A DNA stretch of 64,000 nucleotides from Mycobacterium sp. 852002-10029_SCH5224772 (GTDB lineage: Bacteria; Actinomycetota; Actinomycetes; Mycobacteriales; Mycobacteriaceae), in assembly GCF_001667315.1 (NCBI RefSeq), contig NZ_LZHT01000084.1:124001-188000 (forward strand), in the 5' to 3' direction. Below are positions 59,176-64,000 of this stretch, one piece after another. Every line of letters begins with the position of its first letter. Position 1 is the first letter of the stretch. Under the pieces are notes generated by a model that had not been told where the DNA came from, ran no database searches, and saw only the letters and a list, made by a program, of their open reading frames with translations. The translations under genes and the position numbers were made by a program.

Positions 59176-59194
59176 AATACGGCGAGGAATGCAG

Positions 59195-60439
59195 ATGTCC
59201 GACATCCTGACGAGCACCACAACGGAGCAGACCTCCGACATTCCGGACTATCCGATGGCCAGGCAGCCGCGCTGCCCCTTCGCCCCGCCGCCGGATGTCA
59301 TGGCACTGGCCGAGGCCAGGCCGCTGTCCCGGGTGCGGATCTGGGACGGTAGTACGCCGTGGCTCATCACCGGCTATGAGCAAGTGCGCGAGCTGTTCTC
59401 GGATTCGCGGGTCAGCGTCGACGACCGGGTTCCCGGCTTCCCGCACTGGAACGAGGGCATGCTGTCGACCGTGCACAAGCGGCCCCGGTCGGTGTTCACC
59501 TCCGACGGCGAGGAACACACCCGGTTCCGGCGGATGCTGTCCAAGCCGTTCACCTTCCGGCGTGTGGAGGGTCTGCGCCCGACGATCCAGCAGATCACCG
59601 ACGACCACATCTATACGATGCTGGCCGGTCCGCAGCCCGCAGATGTCGTTGCCGCCGTTGCGCTTCCGGTTCCGTCGCTGGTCATCAGCCAGATGCTCGG
59701 GGTGCCCTACGAGGACGCCGAGATGTTCCAGCACCACGCCAATGTTGGCCTGGCGCGCTTCGCCGCCGCCGAGGACACCATGAAGGGTGCGATGAGCCTG
59801 CACAAGTACCTGGCTCAGCTCGTCGAGGCCAAGATGGAAAATCCGGCGGAGGACGCGGTTTCCGATCTGGCCGAGCGGGTCAAGGCCGGCGAACTCAGCG
59901 TCAAGGAAGCCGCACAGCTGGCCACCGGATTGCTGATCGCGGGGCACGAGACGACCGCGAACATGATCGGGCTCGGAGTGCTTGCGCTGCTGGAGAATCC
60001 GGACCAGGCCGCCGTAATCCGCGATGCCGAGGACCCGAAGATTCTCGCCAACGCGGTGGAGGAATTGCTGCGCTATCTCAGCATCATCCAGAACGGACAG
60101 CGCCGCGTCGCTCTGGAAGACATTCATATCGGTGGCGAGACCATTCGTGCGAACGACGGCATCATCATCGACCTGGCACCGGCCAACTGGGATGCGCAGG
60201 CCTTCGCCGAACCCGATCGCCTTTACCTGCATCGCTCGGGAGCCGATCGCAATGTCGCGTTCGGCTACGGCCGCCACCAGTGCGTGGGCCAGCAACTGGC
60301 GCGGGCGGAACTGCAGATCGTGTTCCAGACCCTGCTGCGCCGCATCCCGACCATGACACTGGCCGTGCCGATCGACGAAGTCCCGTTCAAACATGACCGC
60401 CTCGCCTACGGCGTCTACGAACTGCCGGTGACCTGGTAG
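59195..60439 (+). CDS. Cytochrome P450 monooxygenase
   Basis: The 414-residue protein is a CYP105-like bacterial P450. It has TSDGEEHTRFRRMLSKPFT, the I-helix LLIAGHETTANMIG near residue 245, the E-x2-R pair in VEELLRYL, and the heme loop FGYGRHQCVGQQLARAE near 355. It hydroxylates a lipophilic molecule. ATG at 59195 has GAGG eight bases upstream. It follows the ferredoxin gene and precedes the amidohydrolase. Its product may be the substrate of the SDR at 57306. The substrate is not known. Confidence 0.93.
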   Translation: MSDILTSTTTEQTSDIPDYPMARQPRCPFAPPPDVMALAEARPLSRVRIWDGSTPWLITGYEQVRELFSDSRVSVDDRVPGFPHWNEGMLSTVHKRPRSVFTSDGEEHTRFRRMLSKPFTFRRVEGLRPTIQQITDDHIYTMLAGPQPADVVAAVALPVPSLVISQMLGVPYEDAEMFQHHANVGLARFAAAEDTMKGAMSLHKYLAQLVEAKMENPAEDAVSDLAERVKAGELSVKEAAQLATGLLIAGHETTANMIGLGVLALLENPDQAAVIRDAEDPKILANAVEELLRYLSIIQNGQRRVALEDIHIGGETIRANDGIIIDLAPANWDAQAFAEPDRLYLHRSGADRNVAFGYGRHQCVGQQLARAELQIVFQTLLRRIPTMTLAVPIDEVPFKHDRLAYGVYELPVTW

Positions 60440-60485
60440 CCCAGCCCGCTACTTTTGAACAATTGCCGATCCGAATGGAGGGTCA

Positions 60486-61655
60486 ATGATGACAACTCGA
60501 ACAAGCACGCTCTACCCGCCCGGAGGTCACGGCGCTCCGAAGGATCGACGCGGCCACGCCGCGGGCACCGACGTGGGCCTGCCGGAGGGGACCGTGGTCT
60601 TCTCGGCCGACAACCACATTTCACTGGCCGATGACATTTTCTACCAACGCTTCCCGGATGACCTGAAGGACAAGGCGCCTCGGATCTGGTACGAGGACGG
60701 CGCCTACCAGGTCGGTCGCAAGGGGCAGTCGTTCCTGCCGGGTGACTTCAGTGCGGTGCTGATGCAGTACGACGACCTGCCCGGCGCCGCGAGCACCAAC
60801 ATCGAGGCCCGGATTCAGGAATTGCACGACGACGGGGTCGAGAAGGAACTCGCGTTTCCCAACGCCGTGCTGGCGCTGTTCCACTATCCGGACAAGCAAC
60901 TTCGCGAGCTGACCTTCCGCATCTACAACGAATACATCGCCGAACTGCAGGAGGCTTCGGGCGGTCACTTCTACGGCGCCGGCCTGATCAACTGGTGGGA
61001 TCCGCAGGGCACCCGCAAGACTCTGGAAGAGCTGAAGTCTTTGGGGCTCAAGACGTTCCTGCTGCCGCTCAACCCGGGCAAGGATGACGACGGCAACATC
61101 ATCGACTACGGCAGCACCGCGATGAGGCCGGTGTGGGACGAGATCGAAGCCGCCGGACTTCCGGTGACCCACCACATTGGCGAGACCCCACCGAAAACTC
61201 CGTGCCAGTTCAACAGCGTGGTGGTGGGCATGATGATCAACATCGATGGCTTCCGCGAGCAGTTCGCCAAGTACCTCTTCACCGGAATCCTCGACGATCA
61301 CCCAGCCCTGCGAATCGGTTGGTTCGAGGGCGGAATCGCCTGGGTTCCTTGGGCTTTGCAGGATGCCGATCACCTGATGGGGTCGTACCAACACATGTTC
61401 AACCGGGCGCTCGAGCACGAACCGCGTTACTACTGGGACACCCACATGAGCGCGTCGTTCATGGTCGACCCCCTGGGTTTGCAGCTGATCGACCAGATCG
61501 GCGTGGACAGGGTCATGTGGTCCAGCGACTATCCGCACAACGAAAGCACGTATGGCTATTCCGAGAAGTCACTGAAAGCCGTTGTCGACGCCGTGGGTCC
61601 GGCGAACGCGGTGAAGATCGTCAGCGGCAACATCACGAAGTTCCTGGGTCTGTAG
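60486..61655 (+). CDS. Amidohydrolase-2 family protein
   Basis: The 389-residue protein has FSADNHISLADDIF near residue 39, VTHHIGETPP near 222 and MWSSDYPHNEST near 345. These supply the metal ligands of the ACMSD-like amidohydrolase family. It may decarboxylate or hydrolyse the oxidised product. GGAGGG lies just before two consecutive ATG codons (60486 and 60489). Its stop shares one base with the GTG of the next gene. A distant relative is at 29013. Confidence 0.85.
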   Translation: MMTTRTSTLYPPGGHGAPKDRRGHAAGTDVGLPEGTVVFSADNHISLADDIFYQRFPDDLKDKAPRIWYEDGAYQVGRKGQSFLPGDFSAVLMQYDDLPGAASTNIEARIQELHDDGVEKELAFPNAVLALFHYPDKQLRELTFRIYNEYIAELQEASGGHFYGAGLINWWDPQGTRKTLEELKSLGLKTFLLPLNPGKDDDGNIIDYGSTAMRPVWDEIEAAGLPVTHHIGETPPKTPCQFNSVVVGMMINIDGFREQFAKYLFTGILDDHPALRIGWFEGGIAWVPWALQDADHLMGSYQHMFNRALEHEPRYYWDTHMSASFMVDPLGLQLIDQIGVDRVMWSSDYPHNESTYGYSEKSLKAVVDAVGPANAVKIVSGNITKFLGL

Positions 61656-62899
61656 TGACGACATTCGCGCAACTGGATACCAACACCGGTAACGGACTGC
61701 TAATCCCCGAAACACCCGACCTGGCCCGCCTGCGCCGCGAGACGGGAGCGCGACTGCGGACGGCAATGGCCGAACGCGGCGTGGACGCGATGATCCTGCT
61801 CGGCAACAACGCTGTCGTCTACGCCACGGGCGCCAGTTGGCCACTCGGCGACGCCGGGCTGTCCTACGTCGAGCGTCCGGTAGCCGTGGTGCTCGCCGAC
61901 GACGAGTGGCCGCACCTGTTCCTCCCGTTCCGGGAGGGGGCCTCGCAGGAGGCGGACCTGCCCGCCGACCATCTGCACGGACCCGTCTATCTCGAATTCG
62001 ACGAGGGCGTAGCCAATTTCGCGCGAACGCTCGCCGAGCTGATTCCGGCCAAGGCCGTGGTCGCGGTTGATGAGTTCACGGGGGCGATGTCGCGTGCCGC
62101 GACCGTCTTGTTCCCCAACGGGGCCCCCGTCGACGCCGCGGCGATCGTCAGCGCGGCCAAGTCGGTCAAAACCCCGGATGAACTGTCGTGCATGCGCACC
62201 GCCATCCGGATCACCGACGAGGCCATGGTGGAAGTCCAGAAGCGGCTGGCCCCCGGCATCCGCCAGATCGATTTGTCGGCAAGCTTTCTCCGCCGCGCCT
62301 TCGAGTTAGGGGCCACGGCGAGCATGCTCGAACCGATCTGGCAGGTGATGCCTCCGAGCAAGGCCGAGGGCGTCTGGACCACCCACGGCGATTTGGCGTT
62401 GCCGCTGCTGAGCACCGAGCGCGAGTTGGCCGAAGGTGACGTGTTGTGGACCGACGTCAGCATCACCTACCAGGGCTACTGCTCTGACTTCGGGCGCACC
62501 TGGATCGTGGGGCGGGACCCGTCGCCGCGCCAGCAGGCGCAGTTCGACACCTGGTTCGAGATCATGACCGCCGTCCTGGGTGTCGCCAAGGCCGGCGCCA
62601 CCGCGGCGGATCTGGGCCGGGCCGCGATCAAGGCCAATGGCGGCACCAAGCCGTGGCTGCCGCACTTCTACCTGGGCCATGGCATCGGCGTCAACGCGGC
62701 CGAAATGCCGATGATCGGAACGGATCTCGGCCAGGAGTTCGACGAGAATTTCGTCCTTCGCTCCGGGATGGTGCTGGTGCTGGAGCCCGTGGTGTGGGAA
62801 GACGGCACCGGCGGTTACCGCAGCGAAGAGGTGCTTGTGATTACCGAGGAAGGCTGGATCCGCTTGACCGACTACCCCTATGACCCCTATGGCAACTGA
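61655..62899 (+). CDS. M24-family metallopeptidase (Xaa-Pro dipeptidase-like), active site intact
   Basis: The 414-residue protein has a creatinase-type N-terminal domain and a pita-bread catalytic domain. All five metal ligands can be placed: the two Asp in WTDVSITYQGYCSDFGRTW near residue 270, His in LGHGIG near 346, Glu in LEPVVWEDG and Glu in YRSEEVLVIT. It should hydrolyse an X-Pro-like or other small amide. GTG at 61655 overlaps the previous stop by one base. Its 3' end overlaps the next M24 gene by 11 bases. Confidence 0.88.
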   Translation: MTTFAQLDTNTGNGLLIPETPDLARLRRETGARLRTAMAERGVDAMILLGNNAVVYATGASWPLGDAGLSYVERPVAVVLADDEWPHLFLPFREGASQEADLPADHLHGPVYLEFDEGVANFARTLAELIPAKAVVAVDEFTGAMSRAATVLFPNGAPVDAAAIVSAAKSVKTPDELSCMRTAIRITDEAMVEVQKRLAPGIRQIDLSASFLRRAFELGATASMLEPIWQVMPPSKAEGVWTTHGDLALPLLSTERELAEGDVLWTDVSITYQGYCSDFGRTWIVGRDPSPRQQAQFDTWFEIMTAVLGVAKAGATAADLGRAAIKANGGTKPWLPHFYLGHGIGVNAAEMPMIGTDLGQEFDENFVLRSGMVLVLEPVVWEDGTGGYRSEEVLVITEEGWIRLTDYPYDPYGN

Positions 62900-64000
62900 A
62901 GTTCTGCCCGACGAGCGCACACTGCGCTCGGGGCGTCGCCAGCGGGCGCTCGACCAGATGGCGGCGCACGATCTCGATGTGCTGGTGCTCGGCCGGCAAG
63001 CCAACGTCCGGTACGTCACCGGCGCGCCGCAGCTGTGGGTCGCCGGCACCCGGCCATTCGGTCCGACCTGTGTGGTGGTGCGGGAGACCGGCGCCGTGCA
63101 CCTCCTCAGCACGTGGGACGAGGGCGTGCCCGACGACATCCCCCACGAGAACCTCTACGGCATCTCGTGGAATCCGATGAACACCATGTCGGCGCTGCAG
63201 CGTATCGACGGCGCGGCCGGTGCCCGGCGAGTCGGAACCGACGCGCTGTCACCGGTTTTCGCGCAACTGCTGCCGACCGCGTTCCCCAACGCGCAGCTGG
63301 TCGACGGGGAGCTTGCCATGCGGGCCGCCCGCCGCATCAAGACGGCCGAGGAGATCGCCGCACTGCGGGAATCCATCGCGGTGGCCGAGTCGGCCCTGTC
63401 GGCCGCGGTATCGGAATTGCGGCCAGGGGTGAGTGAGCAGGCGCTGGCCGGTGTCGTGCTGGAGGCGTCCGCGGCCGGTGGGGTGAGCACCCCGTCGAAT
63501 CAGGATGTGGCATGGGTGACCTCGCGCACGCACCCGTGGCGGCGCGCCGACGGTGACGGCCGCATCCAGGACGGCGATCTGGTGGCGTTCTCCGCCGGCG
63601 TCCTGGCCGGCGGCTACGTCGGCGAAGTGGGACGGACGTGGCCGGCCGGCAAGAAGCAGGTGCCCGACGGCGCAGCGGCCCTGTACCGGCGCTGGGACAG
63701 CCTGTGGGGCAGGCTGATCGACGCCTGCCGCCCCGGTGCGGGAGCGGCCGACCTGATGACCGCCTACCAGGCCGCGGGGGAGCCGGACCCACCGATGCCG
63801 GTGGCCCGCGGACTGGGCATGGGGTTCGACCCACCCGTCGTCTCCAAGCATCTGCCCGCCACCGCGGCCGCCGAACGCTTGGACCCGGGGATGGTGCTCG
63901 CCGTGACGGGTTATGTGTGGCAAGAGGGAGTCGGCGCGGTATTCGGGCGAGAAGCGGTCCTGATCACCGCCGACGGCCCGGAAGTACTTACCGTGAGCCC
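62889..64000 (+). CDS. Degenerate M24-family protein, creatinase-like (partial)
   Basis: This 370-residue open frame runs off the right edge near the expected end of the family. It has the same two-domain layout as the previous gene but has lost the metal site. The two Asp read Ser and Glu (FSAGVLAGGYVGEVGRTW), the His of LGHGIG reads Arg (VARGLG), the Glu of LEPVV reads Thr (VTGYVW), and the Glu of SEEVL reads Arg (GREAVL). It may be metal-free like creatinase, or an inactive partner of the upstream enzyme. The ATG at 62889 overlaps the preceding gene. Confidence 0.85.
   Translation, partial: MATEVLPDERTLRSGRRQRALDQMAAHDLDVLVLGRQANVRYVTGAPQLWVAGTRPFGPTCVVVRETGAVHLLSTWDEGVPDDIPHENLYGISWNPMNTMSALQRIDGAAGARRVGTDALSPVFAQLLPTAFPNAQLVDGELAMRAARRIKTAEEIAALRESIAVAESALSAAVSELRPGVSEQALAGVVLEASAAGGVSTPSNQDVAWVTSRTHPWRRADGDGRIQDGDLVAFSAGVLAGGYVGEVGRTWPAGKKQVPDGAAALYRRWDSLWGRLIDACRPGAGAADLMTAYQAAGEPDPPMPVARGLGMGFDPPVVSKHLPATAAAERLDPGMVLAVTGYVWQEGVGAVFGREAVLITADGPEVLTVS

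Overview
The window is a high-GC actinobacterial chromosome segment, almost certainly from a nontuberculous Mycobacterium. The signs are GTG/TTG starts, stacked 4-nt gene overlaps, F420-type luciferase-like oxidoreductases, a mycofactocin-type SDR, P450s paired with tiny 3Fe-4S ferredoxins, alpha2beta2-type acyl-CoA dehydrogenases and a phiRv1/phiRv2-like prophage module. The species assignment is inference; no marker gene is present.

Region 1 (1-6640) is the integrase-proximal end of a small prophage or phage satellite inserted at the 3' end of a tRNA-Lys gene. A leftward operon runs excisionase, small protein, DUF2742 protein, primase/helicase-type ATPase, zinc-finger protein, two unknowns, scaffold-like protein, HK97-type capsid. 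A repressor and a tyrosine integrase run rightward. Two identical TGTCG-N6-CGACA dyads lie between repressor and excisionase. Seven copies of a 10-bp word form a 22-bp perfect inverted repeat inside the ATPase gene. The element continues beyond the left edge. A tRNA-Glu/Asp/Phe cluster follows (6765-7048).

Region 2 (7464-19635) holds a cupin-cyclase protein, an SDR/TetR/ferredoxin/P450 group sharing a GTCGATCGATCAG motif, a tautomerase and a decayed second tautomerase fragment, a MocR-type regulator, methyltransferases, a CocE-type hydrolase with its TetR, and a secreted VanX-like dipeptidase.

Region 3 (19705-38397) is acyl-CoA and ring catabolism. A two-subunit B12-dependent acyl-CoA mutase with an unusual active site is followed by an F420-type oxidoreductase and a class III CoA-transferase. 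Next come a Rieske oxygenase operon, an amidohydrolase/ferredoxin operon, and an acyl-CoA synthetase, two acyl-CoA dehydrogenases and an enoyl-CoA hydratase. A thiolase and a MeaB GTPase, the usual chaperone of B12 mutases, close the region. A GAGAAT-N3-ATTCTC palindrome recurs at two divergent promoters and suggests one regulon.

Region 4 (38569-51051) contains an IclR regulator, two KstD-like FAD dehydrogenases and mhpC-, mhpA- and mhpB-like genes. These are joined with a luciferase-like oxidoreductase, an SDR, a cyclase-family hydrolase and an alpha/beta hydrolase. The layout suggests conversion of an alicyclic ring to a phenylpropanoid-type phenol, then meta-cleavage; the substrate is unknown.

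Region 5 (51055-64000) holds a Tat-exported multicopper oxidase, SDRs and a large LuxR/ATPase regulator. The last operon is TetR, ferredoxin, P450, amidohydrolase and two M24-family proteins. A 22-bp dyad found twice links it to the preceding SDR gene. The second M24 protein has lost its metal ligands and runs off the right edge.
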